A DNA stretch of 63,339 nucleotides, taken from the NCBI GenBank assembly GCA_003224085.1, contig QHYK01000062.1, positions 1 through 63,339 of the forward strand, written 5' to 3'. The notes under the pieces are model-generated. The model did not search any database and had not been told where the DNA came from. It saw only the letters and a program-made list of their open reading frames with translations. Positions 55,748 to 63,339 of the stretch are shown here, in pieces. The stretch comes from Acidobacteriota bacterium. GTDB taxonomy: Bacteria; Acidobacteriota; Terriglobia; Acidiferrales; UBA7541. The position numbers and the translations under genes were made by a program. The first letter of the stretch is position 1; the number at the start of each line of letters is the position of its first letter.

Positions 55748-56046
55748 CACGCCTCCTTGGTCCTTCCCTTTCCCGCAGGGTTCTACAACCATAACATGCG
55801 CAAACCAACTCTCACCTGGCAGCACTTGCCCGCAGGTGTACATCTCGAAACGTCCTCTTGGTGGGCGGGCCCTCGTCGGGAGGCCCACCACAATGTAGCG
55901 GGTTCCCGGCAAGCATTCTCCCAGATGCCCATGTTGAAAAAAACCTGATCCGTAGAACAGTTAGCTTTTAGCCCTCCTGCCAGTTGACGGGCAAGAGGCT
56001 AGCACCGGACGCTATCTGTGAGGGGAGAACTCTAGCATGAAATATT

Positions 56047-57375
56047 TTGCACTTTCGAGAATGCTGGAAATCCGAGGAAATTGCGCGAGCGTATCGGAAG
56101 GATGCGAGGGCACAACGAACAACCGCGCCCGAAAAAGGCAACCTGGAAGAGAGGAAGCGCGGTGAGGAAGTCGAGCGGGTGAAGACGCAGGCTGTTGGCG
56201 CTGGAATCCAAACGGCAATCGCCAAGTCCCCTCTCGATCGAAGGACACAGGTATCCCCGGCTGCTGCAGCAAGACCGGCCATGGTCAAGAAATCAGAAAC
56301 AGCGGCAACACCTCAATCTACGGCCTTATCGGCTCCTGCAAAGGCGCCGCAAATCGCTAGAGACGAGGCGATTGCCGTTCCGCAAGCGCACCCAAACACG
56401 GTGAAACAACAAGAAGTGAGCCTTGTAACGGCCGAGCCAATCCGCGAACCGGCGTTGAAAGTCGCAACGAGTTTAGCAACCGCGCAGGCAGCCTCTCCCG
56501 GCGTTCCCGCGGTCCAAGGTCCCTCGCCGACGGAAATACCCGCACCAGGACGCAACACGCCGCCAAAGGAACAGGTGGGGGCAAGCCCGGCGTCTGGCGC
56601 GACCGCCGATGCGCCGACCTCCAAACCAGAGCTTTCCTTGACGGTAGGATCATTTGCCATTCCACGTCCAACTTCCGCCGATCCTCCGCCACAGCCTCAG
56701 GCCTACCCAGCAGAAGAAGATGCTGCCTTCAAGGAAGGGCAGGTATCAACCTGCGTCAAGAATGTTTCCTTGGGGAGCATGGAAAAAGAGAAGCTGTTCC
56801 TTGCGATTCCGGATTGGGCGCTGAATTGCTACAGAAGAATCAGAAGCGGTTTTCTGGAAGTAGGTTTTTCGGACTCGCTCATGCCGGGAGCGCGGAATTA
56901 TCTGATCGTTTTCAACACGGCAGCAGCGCACGTTGCAGGCAACGAGTTGACGAAGGCTTCTGCCGTTGGCGAAGCAACTCCTGCGGTGGGTAGTTTTTAC
57001 GACCAGCTATGGCTCTACGTGGCACTACAGTTACGAACGGTCAGCGACGACAACGATTCTGTCCGTTTCAGCGGAAAAAGCGCCGCACAATCAGCCCGCA
57101 GAACTTCTCTACGCGACGGCATACTCAGACCAGGGGATTTCCCGTCTCTCGTCATTCGGCCGGATCTGCGACCAAACGGGACAAGGAAATATCCACAAAG
57201 GCTGGGAAAAGTGACGGAGACCTTTCCGAGTTTCAAGATATGGTGGGACTGCCTGGTCGGATGGTGGAAGATATCGCCAAGCTCTGAACGTTCCGTAAGA
57301 CCGTCGCCTACGAACCATGGCCCTGTTCTTAAACTGACCTTTTGTACAGATGACAGTGGAGATCTGGAGCCGTAA
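56047..57375 (+). CDS. Ala/Pro-rich protein of unknown function, possible frameshift
   Basis: An open frame of 442 codons (start uncertain, TTG at 56047), divergent to the 23-haem cytochrome. The first about 230 residues are Ala/Pro/Thr-rich low complexity. Residues about 230-320 look like a folded part (MEKEKLFLAIPDWALNCY, GFSDSLMPGARNYLIVF). After about 56997, where a run of five T occurs, composition in this frame becomes unnatural, while another frame (to 57214) looks equally or more protein-like. A frameshift or an earlier true end is possible. It ends 10 bases before the TonB gene and may be co-transcribed. Confidence 0.4.
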   Translation: MHFRECWKSEEIARAYRKDARAQRTTAPEKGNLEERKRGEEVERVKTQAVGAGIQTAIAKSPLDRRTQVSPAAAARPAMVKKSETAATPQSTALSAPAKAPQIARDEAIAVPQAHPNTVKQQEVSLVTAEPIREPALKVATSLATAQAASPGVPAVQGPSPTEIPAPGRNTPPKEQVGASPASGATADAPTSKPELSLTVGSFAIPRPTSADPPPQPQAYPAEEDAAFKEGQVSTCVKNVSLGSMEKEKLFLAIPDWALNCYRRIRSGFLEVGFSDSLMPGARNYLIVFNTAAAHVAGNELTKASAVGEATPAVGSFYDQLWLYVALQLRTVSDDNDSVRFSGKSAAQSARRTSLRDGILRPGDFPSLVIRPDLRPNGTRKYPQRLGKVTETFPSFKIWWDCLVGWWKISPSSERSVRPSPTNHGPVLKLTFCTDDSGDLEP

Positions 57376-57384
57376 CCTGCCCGT

Positions 57385-58860
57385 ATGGGGGATTCTGCAT
57401 CCAACGATCTTCGTAGGCGTTACGCTCGTCCGGGCGAATTCGAGATCCCTGATTCGGTTCTCGAAACAAGTTCGTTCAAGCAGCGCCTAGGGGGAGAATT
57501 GAACTCCGACCGCAAGAGCCCCGCCGACCCTTCGCGTGAATTGCGTTCTAGTGGTGAGTTGAACTCCGACCGCAAGAGCCTCGCCGCCCCTTCGCGTGAA
57601 TTGCGTCCCAGCAGTGACTTGAGAAGCCCCCTCCGTGCAAGACCCACTCCTTTGGCAGTCGAAAGACACTTGAACGGTAATCCGAACCAGTACCGTAGAA
57701 GTCCTGCCGCCGTTCTGCGCGAAACGCGGGTCAGCGGCGAGTTGGGCCCCTTCCGCAGAAATCCGGTCCCCCTGGACAGGGAAGCACGGTTGAGATTGGA
57801 CTTGAACCAGTACCGCAGAAGCCCCCGGCAAACCAGCAGGGATGCCGTCGTCAGAAGGAGAGTCTCCGCCCGTTTCGAGCTTTTACCGGAGCCGAAGTGG
57901 CGGTGGAACCGAATCGGTTGGAGTGCGGTGGCACAATTGGCGTTCTTGGGATTCCTGCTGCTAAGCCCGATGATTTTCCCTCAGGAAATGCAGACCGCCC
58001 TCAAATTTGACGTTGTTGAGCTAGCGCAACCGATCACCTACATTAACCCGCCGCCCCCCACTCCACCGCCCCCCCCTCCTCCACCGACACCGAAGGTTAA
58101 GCCCAGAGTTCCACCACCTCCGGAACCTAAGCCAAAAGTGCCTAAGCCCAAGCAAATAGAGGTTGAGCCCCCGGTATTGAACCCCAGACAGCCGCACATC
58201 TTCCTGGTTCTGAAACCGGAGGTGCGGAAGGCCCACACGGTGGAAGTGAAGCCTGTGGAACTCAAGCAGGTTATTCAACCCATGGAAATTGTCTTGACCT
58301 CCGGCGGGCCAAAGCGGCCAGAGGTGAAGACCGCCAACCTCAATCCAGGCCCTCCGGCACCAGCCACAGTGGCTGCGCCAGCGAACAAGGTGCAAACAGG
58401 CGGCTTTGGCGATCCGAACGGAGTTCCGGGGCCGGGGAATCCGAACAAGGCTGGAAACATTAACCAAGCCGGCTCCCCGAATCTGCCCGGTGGCCCCGGC
58501 TCTGGCAACGGGACCGGAGGGGCTCAGGGTCTGCGCGGCACGGTCGCATCGGATGGATCCGGTATGGGCGCGCCTTCCGCAGGAAACGCAAGCAGCGGGG
58601 TGGCCATTCTTTACGAGCCGAATCCGGCATATACCAATGAGGCTCGCGTTCTCAAAATGGAGGGCGACGTAGTGCTGGAAGTAGTCTTCCTCGCCTCGGG
58701 CCAGGTGCAAGTGACCCGCGTTGTAAGCGGTCTCGGCCACGGCCTCGACGAAGCAGCGATCCAGGCAGCAAAACAGATACGCTTCAAACCTGCGAAACGC
58801 AATGGGCAGGCAGTCGATTTCCCCGCTCACGTACGGATTGAATTTCGCCTGACCAGGTGA
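57385..58860 (+). CDS. TonB family energy-transducing protein with long cytoplasmic N-terminus
   Basis: A 491-residue TonB. A single membrane helix lies unusually far inside (about 178-197: WSAVAQLAFLGFLLLSP), preceded by a basic, repeat-rich 175-residue cytoplasmic region, including two copies of a 20-residue unit (ELNSDRKSPADPSREL). After the helix come a long Pro-rich periplasmic spacer (about 217-260) and a Gly/Asn/Pro-rich stretch. The TonB C-terminal domain (about 405-491) has YEPNPAYTNEARVLKMEGDV, split by normal family gaps, and KQIRFKPAKRNGQAV. It transmits inner-membrane proton force to outer-membrane receptors. No ExbB/ExbD genes are adjacent. Confidence 0.92.
   Translation: MGDSASNDLRRRYARPGEFEIPDSVLETSSFKQRLGGELNSDRKSPADPSRELRSSGELNSDRKSLAAPSRELRPSSDLRSPLRARPTPLAVERHLNGNPNQYRRSPAAVLRETRVSGELGPFRRNPVPLDREARLRLDLNQYRRSPRQTSRDAVVRRRVSARFELLPEPKWRWNRIGWSAVAQLAFLGFLLLSPMIFPQEMQTALKFDVVELAQPITYINPPPPTPPPPPPPPTPKVKPRVPPPPEPKPKVPKPKQIEVEPPVLNPRQPHIFLVLKPEVRKAHTVEVKPVELKQVIQPMEIVLTSGGPKRPEVKTANLNPGPPAPATVAAPANKVQTGGFGDPNGVPGPGNPNKAGNINQAGSPNLPGGPGSGNGTGGAQGLRGTVASDGSGMGAPSAGNASSGVAILYEPNPAYTNEARVLKMEGDVVLEVVFLASGQVQVTRVVSGLGHGLDEAAIQAAKQIRFKPAKRNGQAVDFPAHVRIEFRLTR
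57494..57613 (+). repeat. Tandem 60-bp repeat in TonB N-terminus
   Basis: Two in-frame copies with a few base differences; ttgaactccgaccgcaag recurs at 57499 and 57559. It encodes the duplicated ELNSDRKS unit of the cytoplasmic region. Confidence 0.85.
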
Positions 58861-59013
58861 GATTCACCTAGCTGCCTGAAACCTCGTTGTCGGCGTTTCA
58901 TTCCTGTACTCTTTGTTTAACGAGCATCGCCCCGTGTGCTTTAAATGGGGAAGAAAATAAAGGAAGGCCGGCCCTTGTCCGTCTTTTTTGAAGCTGGGCA
59001 ATCGCGCGGGCTT

Positions 59014-59577
59014 TCAGTGTAAAGATTGCGCGTGGAGCTCTATCGCATGAATCAACTCGGTTTCCAGATTTCCATTGGATTCCAAGGACCACACGTCACG
59101 CCTGGTCGCCAGCGTATCCTCTGACTCGCCAAACCCATTGAACGTTGCTTTGATGAGGACCTGGGTGTAGCCTTCGTTTTTCTCGGTCGTCCGAACCTGA
59201 ACCAGTCCTTTTCCGCCGCGAAAGTGGATGCGCTGATCCACGAATGGCTTCGTGTATGCGGCTAGCTTCTCCTTATCCAGCAAAATTGTGAATGTCCACG
59301 TCTCCTCGCTTGCTTGTTGCTCTTTGATGGACCATTGTTGTACGCGGACAAACTTTTGGAAGTATTCTTGGACATCCAGAGCTGACACGCGGGCTTCTAC
59401 ACACTTTGGCGCTGGTGGCAAGCTCTCCTTCGAGTCCCCCTTCTTCTTCCCTCCCCTAGCTTTTCGCGTTTCCGTGGGTTCGGCGGTGATTGCTTCGCAA
59501 GGCCGGGTCACGTGATCCCCCGACGGAACCTGGGAAACAGAGGTAGAAGCAACCAGCAGCGAGAAAACCAGCAGCAT
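59014..59577 (-). CDS. Exported protein of unknown function
   Basis: A 187-residue protein with a short signal (MLLVFSLLVASTSVSQ), then a Lys/Arg-rich linker (TRKARGGKKKGDSK) and a compact alpha/beta domain (about 62-187: VSALDVQEYFQKFVRVQQW, RIHFRGGKGLVQVRT). GAGGAG precedes the ATG. It lies 71 bases downstream of the GspC-like gene and is likely the last gene of the pilus/secretion assembly transcript. No family is recognised. Confidence 0.7.
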   Translation of the reverse strand: MLLVFSLLVASTSVSQVPSGDHVTRPCEAITAEPTETRKARGGKKKGDSKESLPPAPKCVEARVSALDVQEYFQKFVRVQQWSIKEQQASEETWTFTILLDKEKLAAYTKPFVDQRIHFRGGKGLVQVRTTEKNEGYTQVLIKATFNGFGESEDTLATRRDVWSLESNGNLETELIHAIELHAQSLH

Positions 59578-59648
59578 CTTCTCCTCGATTCCTCGATCAA
59601 AATGATTTTAACAGCAGCGGTGACGATTCCAAGTTGGGTATGACGATT

Positions 59649-60194
59649 TCAGACGGGCGGGCCCTCATCCTCGAGTTTAGCAGTGCCGTGACGGCCGCTT
59701 GCAATTTCTTCGAACTCAACACTCAAATGATTGATCCTGATGATGCGGTAGCGGCCAAGAACTGTGTCGCCCTCGCCGACGACGTAAACTGCGTCACCGT
59801 CTGTCAGGAAAGCGCGCCGGCCCGACCCGGATTGGGCTTTCCCTTCGCCGAAATACTTCAAAGGAAGTTGTGGCGGCGGAGGCGGCGGAGGGGGAGGCGG
59901 CGCAACGTAGTCGCTATCCCCGGGCCCTGGCACATGAACAGGTTTTGGCGGAGGAGGCGGCAACTCGCGGCTAAAAATGTCGCGAGGGCTGGGCTTGTAC
60001 ATGGTGTTCTGCGTTTCCTCCAAACGCTCCCAATGAATCTGTAAGTTTTCGACCCTGATCGGCCTGTAGTTGGCAGCGACTGAGGAAACGCGAGCCGCCT
60101 GAGCCGGGGGACGAGCATAGTAATACCAGATTGACAGACCCGTCAGCATGAGACCGGCGAGCACGGCGATCTCGGTGTTTTTTTTCTTCTTCAT
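59649..60194 (-). CDS. GspC/PilP-like assembly protein
   Basis: About 181 residues from ATG 60194 (an ATG at 60209 overlaps the PilO-like gene). A lysine-rich N-terminus and one membrane helix (TEIAVLAGLMLTGLSIWYYY) are followed by a periplasmic linker with a ten-proline run and a C-terminal beta domain (about 125-175: RRAFLTDGDAVYVVGEGDTV) resembling the HR domain of GspC or PilP. These proteins link the inner-membrane platform to the secretin. The order after PilM, PilN and PilO fits PilP, supporting the assignment. Confidence 0.72.
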   Translation of the reverse strand: MKKKKNTEIAVLAGLMLTGLSIWYYYARPPAQAARVSSVAANYRPIRVENLQIHWERLEETQNTMYKPSPRDIFSRELPPPPPKPVHVPGPGDSDYVAPPPPPPPPPPQLPLKYFGEGKAQSGSGRRAFLTDGDAVYVVGEGDTVLGRYRIIRINHLSVEFEEIASGRHGTAKLEDEGPPV

Positions 60195-60198
60195 CCGG

Positions 60199-60756
60199 TC
60201 AGGCTGCATTTTTGAAGTAGGACCTCAATTGCACCGCCACCCGCAGGGCCCCCGCTGCGGCTTGCTGGCCCGTCGGTTCCGACGCGAGGGCCAGCGTATC
60301 AATGATGTAAATGCTCTTGGATCGCTGCAAGCCGTTCAGGAACTGCACGACGGCTTTATAATTCCCGTTAACCGTCGCATCCAGCTCCAGTTGGACCAGG
60401 TTTCTGCCGGGGATTTCTTTGTGGTGGAAAGTGAGCGCAACCTGCAACCCAGAATTCTTCGCAACTTCTGTCAGTTCGTTAGTAACGGCAGAGTCGCCTG
60501 CGCTGCTGGGATAAAGGGAATTTTCGAATCGCTCACAATCCGCTTTTGTCTGCGGCATACTCAGCCGAATGGCCTGTGCACGGTGAATGTCCGCTTTGAG
60601 AATTTTTATTTGAGCCTTCTGTGCGGTCAGTTCGTTCCGCGATAATCCTCTAGTTGATTGCATCGCAAAAAACGCCAAGGTTGCGTCCGCGCCAATCAAA
60701 ATGGCCAGCGCTGCGAGAGTTATCTTTTTCTGCAATGGAAATTCAATTTTCATCAT
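60199..60756 (-). CDS. PilO-like inner-membrane assembly protein
   Basis: A 185-residue bitopic membrane protein: short cytoplasmic start, one helix (ITLAALAILIGADATLAFF), a coiled stretch (LTAQKAQIKILKADIHRAQ), then a ferredoxin-like periplasmic domain with VTNELTEVAKNSGLQVALTF and VNGNYKAVVQFLNGLQRSK, typical of PilO. It pairs with PilN in the alignment complex of type IV pili. The start overlaps the PilN-like stop (ATGA), showing tight coupling. Confidence 0.85.
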   Translation of the reverse strand: MMKIEFPLQKKITLAALAILIGADATLAFFAMQSTRGLSRNELTAQKAQIKILKADIHRAQAIRLSMPQTKADCERFENSLYPSSAGDSAVTNELTEVAKNSGLQVALTFHHKEIPGRNLVQLELDATVNGNYKAVVQFLNGLQRSKSIYIIDTLALASEPTGQQAAAGALRVAVQLRSYFKNAA

Positions 60757-61319
60757 GCTCTCGAATAGATCACCGTGAGCTCTAAGACCACTTGGTCGCC
60801 ACTGGACTGCTGGGTTGGAGCGCGGACACTGACCAACTGGAGACGAGAGAACACACCGGATTGTTCCAGGGCCTGCAGAAACCTGCTCTTTGCCTCGTCG
60901 CTGGCGGCCCCAATCGTAAGCTTCACGCTGGCCTGGCCGTTCTCCTGTTTTGGCTCGATGCTTATCACATGGACCCCGAGCGGCAAAATCTTTTCCAGGT
61001 CCATGAACATGTTAGTCCAGTTAAAGCTTCTCGCATCGATGATGGTATTAATAAATGATGCCCGGTCGTGAAGCTTGGCATTTTCCGGTTCAAAGAAAAA
61101 ATGATCGAGTTCTTCTCTTTGGCCGCTCAGGACATCCAGCTCCCTGGAAATACTGGCGCTCTCCAAGCGCAATGCCGTTTCGGCTTCGCGAAGGAAATAA
61201 ACACGCCAAGCCAGCACTGCGAAAACCACGCCTGCGACCGCTCCCGTGGCGGCGGAAAAGACCCTGAAGCGACGATGCGTTTCCAGAGGTGTGGTGGCCA
61301 GGTTTACGCTGAGTATCAT
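60753..61319 (-). CDS. PilN-like inner-membrane assembly protein
   Basis: A 188-residue bitopic protein. The cytoplasmic N-terminus has SVNLATTPLE, matching the PilN INLLP-type motif that docks on PilM. Then a membrane helix (AVAGVVFAVLAWRVYF), a coiled coil (about 50-75) and a ferredoxin-like periplasmic domain (about 95-185: WTNMFMDLEKILPLGVHV). It lies 31 bases downstream of the PilM-like gene. Confidence 0.87.
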   Translation of the reverse strand: MILSVNLATTPLETHRRFRVFSAATGAVAGVVFAVLAWRVYFLREAETALRLESASISRELDVLSGQREELDHFFFEPENAKLHDRASFINTIIDARSFNWTNMFMDLEKILPLGVHVISIEPKQENGQASVKLTIGAASDEAKSRFLQALEQSGVFSRLQLVSVRAPTQQSSGDQVVLELTVIYSRA

Positions 61320-61350
61320 TTTCCTACCCTAAGAGCAAATCGCCGGGGAT

Positions 61351-62343
61351 TTATGCACGGTGCCACATCCAACCGAGTAGCCCCTCAAGCTCACGTTGGG
61401 CCAAGGGGCGTGCATGTTCCGGGACTCGCCCGTTTCTGATCGCCGATCCTAAAAGAGAATGCACAGGGCAATGAAATTCCTCCTCAAATAGAGGCAGGAA
61501 TTCCGGCAACCGGTCGCCTATCCCCGCGACGGCCACGGACTGGATTCCTTCCTGCCACTGATCCTGGTAATAAGCGGCAACTGGAAAGACTTCGTCGAGA
61601 AGCGTCCTGGGCGCCAGTTCGCCACCATTTACCGGCAGCTCGGTGCAGCGATAGCCGCACAAAATGCCCCCGCGGACGATAGCGGTCGTGAGTGACTTTC
61701 CAACAACGCGCACCATTAGGGTAGCCCGGCCATCCGCCAGCAAAGCCATAGCCGCGATGGAGGAACTGAGAACAACGCCAGGGCGCAGCTTAGCGCCCCG
61801 TGCAACCTCCTCATATTCCCGGACAATCGGGAGCCGCGCAAGTGCAGCGACAACATTCACGCCATTTTCTCGCGGCGCCTGGCGCACGTAGGAAACTAGC
61901 ATCTCATCAACATCGAACGGCAGGCTTTTCTTGAACTTCCACCGCAATAGGGGGATGGCTTCCTCGGAGGAACGGGGAAAATCTTCGAAATGCTGGACAA
62001 ACACGCGAATCACGGGATCAGGCAGAAGCATCGCAACATTGTCGTCTTCCCGCACATGCATCCGCTTGCATACCTTCCCCAAAATCGATTGAACCGCTGC
62101 CAAATCTGCCAAGTTGCTTTCCACGGCGGAAGGCAGGAGAGCACCGAGGGGCAACGGCTCAACCGCAAAGTCCTCCAACGATCCTGCGCGCGACCACCGG
62201 ACCAAGGATATTCGGTTCGGGGCGATTTCCATCGCTAGCGGAGGATGCGGCAAGGCATTGAACCACTGAGCCAAACGCCGGAACCTCTTGCTCCGGTATA
62301 TCCCCCGGCGGAATGTGGCCGTCCTAGCCAATGAATTCTCCAC
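61351..62343 (-). CDS. PilM-like actin-fold ATPase
   Basis: A 330-residue cytoplasmic protein. After a short basic lead, LAMEIAPNRISLVRW marks the first nucleotide-binding strand of the PilM/FtsA fold. Later parts (LRWKFKKSLPFDVDEMLVSY, SSSIAAMALLADGRATLMVRVVGKSLTTAIVRGG, seen in separate pieces) follow the family layout of a type IV pilus assembly PilM, which binds the PilN tail and couples to motor ATPases. Sequence is divergent from model PilM. First gene of the PilM-N-O-P-like set. Confidence 0.8.
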   Translation of the reverse strand: MENSLARTATFRRGIYRSKRFRRLAQWFNALPHPPLAMEIAPNRISLVRWSRAGSLEDFAVEPLPLGALLPSAVESNLADLAAVQSILGKVCKRMHVREDDNVAMLLPDPVIRVFVQHFEDFPRSSEEAIPLLRWKFKKSLPFDVDEMLVSYVRQAPRENGVNVVAALARLPIVREYEEVARGAKLRPGVVLSSSIAAMALLADGRATLMVRVVGKSLTTAIVRGGILCGYRCTELPVNGGELAPRTLLDEVFPVAAYYQDQWQEGIQSVAVAGIGDRLPEFLPLFEEEFHCPVHSLLGSAIRNGRVPEHARPLAQRELEGLLGWMWHRA

Positions 62344-62468
62344 GCTGATGCGAAGTCTTGATGCCTGATGTTAACCTGGGCCACGGCGCCCGGCGTTGCT
62401 GTTGCGCCGTAGTTGGTTAGTCTCTGCAAACCTTAAGCCTACATCCGCCAAACCACCCCGTTAAACAT

Positions 62469-63339
62469 CTATAATAACGGTTTTACGTTGGTCTTCTTCT
62501 TAGAATTGCTCGCGTCGGGTTTGGGTTCTGCTTTTGGTTCCGGCGCGGTCCTGGGCCTCCAGAAATCCGGATCGCCCTCGGCAAACTCTTTGGGCACGTG
62601 CGACGTCTCTGGATGCACCACATATAGATTACTCTCAAAGCTTGCATAAGCTTCGCGGGCAATCTGCTTTAGGCGATCGGCAATGCCTTCTCCTTCACTT
62701 TCTTCCAAGATCTCTTCTTTCTGCAACAACAGGTCGTCAATCTCCTTAAGCTCAGAAAGGGGCAAGAAAACAAGAAAAGTTGGAGAGGGCGCGCCTTGCT
62801 TCGCCTGGTAGACAACCCACGGAACTTCCGCTTTGGTGTTCGTGCGCGCTTCGCTCCGAAGCTTCATGGATTCGGCGAAGTCGCTTTCATGCCCAGGGAA
62901 AAGGCGCACCTCCATGACCCGCATAAAGCGCGCCTCCGAAAGATCGATATTCTCCACGCTCGCGCTCAAATCGTCGCGGCGCAGGGCGACGATGGTGCGT
63001 TCGCTGCTGACCAGGGAATCGATTTGTCCTTGTGTCTGGGCGAGGTCAGAATGAGCGGCATAGAACTGCCTCCAACCGGAGTTAGCCTCTTGCAAGTGTT
63101 CGTAGGAATCAAACAGGTCGAAAGTAAGCGTCTCGCGATTGCCCGTCAGCGACTGCAGGTCGATCCAGAAGCTAGGGGCATCCAAACGATCGCAAGCGCG
63201 GGAAACGGCGGCCACTAATTTTTGGCGTTCATTTGTCTTTCCAGATTGGATTTCCTGGTGGACGAGAACGAGGAGATTCGGTGGCACAGCAGCCGGGTTT
63301 GCGGCCTTCCTATCCTGCGCTGACGAGGTAGATACGAAC
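62469..63339 (-). CDS. Exported protein of unknown function, 5' end beyond window
   Basis: The frame is open to the right edge, so the N-terminus is missing. The residues nearest the edge (STSSAQDRKAANPA) look like the end of a signal peptide, with cleavage near SSA-Q. The visible roughly 290 residues are mainly helical with some strands (FMRVMEVRLFPGHESDFAES recalls dimeric alpha-beta-barrel/NIPSNAP-like folds) and end in a Pro/Lys-rich tail. The 125-base gap to the PilM-like gene shows no gene. Function is unknown. Confidence 0.72.
   Translation of the reverse strand, partial: FVSTSSAQDRKAANPAAVPPNLLVLVHQEIQSGKTNERQKLVAAVSRACDRLDAPSFWIDLQSLTGNRETLTFDLFDSYEHLQEANSGWRQFYAAHSDLAQTQGQIDSLVSSERTIVALRRDDLSASVENIDLSEARFMRVMEVRLFPGHESDFAESMKLRSEARTNTKAEVPWVVYQAKQGAPSPTFLVFLPLSELKEIDDLLLQKEEILEESEGEGIADRLKQIAREAYASFESNLYVVHPETSHVPKEFAEGDPDFWRPRTAPEPKAEPKPDASNSKKKTNVKPLL

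Overview
The window looks like a chromosome segment from an Acidobacteriota bacterium, probably an uncultured or soil lineage. The main signs are a 1,195-residue Oar-like TonB-dependent receptor with an N-terminal carboxypeptidase-regulatory-like domain, large exported proteins with Ig-like and choice-of-anchor-type domains, FDH/CxxCH-module multiheme cytochromes and evenly high GC. This assignment is inference from gene style, not from a marker gene. No rRNA, tRNA, CRISPR array or prophage was recognised.

Layout. (1) 1-1.6 kb: an IS200/IS605 remnant. Its tnpA is intact, but tnpB is frameshifted and cut off, and is joined directly to the 3' half of a zinc alcohol dehydrogenase gene. (2) 1.9-13.1 kb: a TonB receptor and an acyl-CoA catabolic cluster (SDR, acyl-CoA ligase, enoyl-CoA hydratase/3-hydroxyacyl-CoA dehydrogenase fusion, APH-like kinase, MaoC hydratase, ACAD10/11-type dehydrogenase). 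The kinase plus ACAD10/11 pair points to 4-hydroxyacid (lva-like) breakdown. (3) 13.4-21.1 kb, minus strand: a candidate trans-envelope electron conduit made of a 22-haem-motif secreted cytochrome, an outer-membrane beta-barrel, an exported protein, a four-histidine transmembrane cytochrome b, a small lipoprotein-like protein and a ferredoxin/flavin oxidoreductase. (4) 21.5-25.5 kb, minus: a four-gene overlapping operon (porin, PstS-like binding protein, histidine kinase, OmpR-type regulator). Three 11-bp-phased TTACA repeats upstream of the conduit operon could be the regulator's site. (5) 25.8-31.2 kb, minus: CusA/CusB-type metal efflux plus a small exported protein, without an outer-membrane channel. 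(6) 32.3-48.5 kb, minus: a copper-oxidase-like island with two exported proteins, a roughly 3,700-residue mosaic protein and two multicopper-oxidase-like proteins whose copper-ligand sets look complementary. (7) 48.9-63.3 kb: an STN-domain protein, a Crp/Fnr regulator, a secretin, a PilZ protein, a 23-haem cytochrome, a TonB protein and a PilM/N/O/GspC-like assembly set.

Taken together, regions 3-7 suggest an envelope system that combines secreted multiheme cytochromes, a membrane quinol or flavin electron module, copper-oxidase-like exoproteins, metal efflux and a type II/IV-pilus-like secretion apparatus. Extracellular electron transfer or extracellular metal oxidation/reduction is the best inference, but no substrate can be read from the sequence. 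The most noteworthy points are the split copper-ligand sets in two adjacent oxidases, the apparent ACG start of the 22-haem cytochrome preceded by phased repeats, and the giant mosaic protein with two blocks of six glycine-rich modules.
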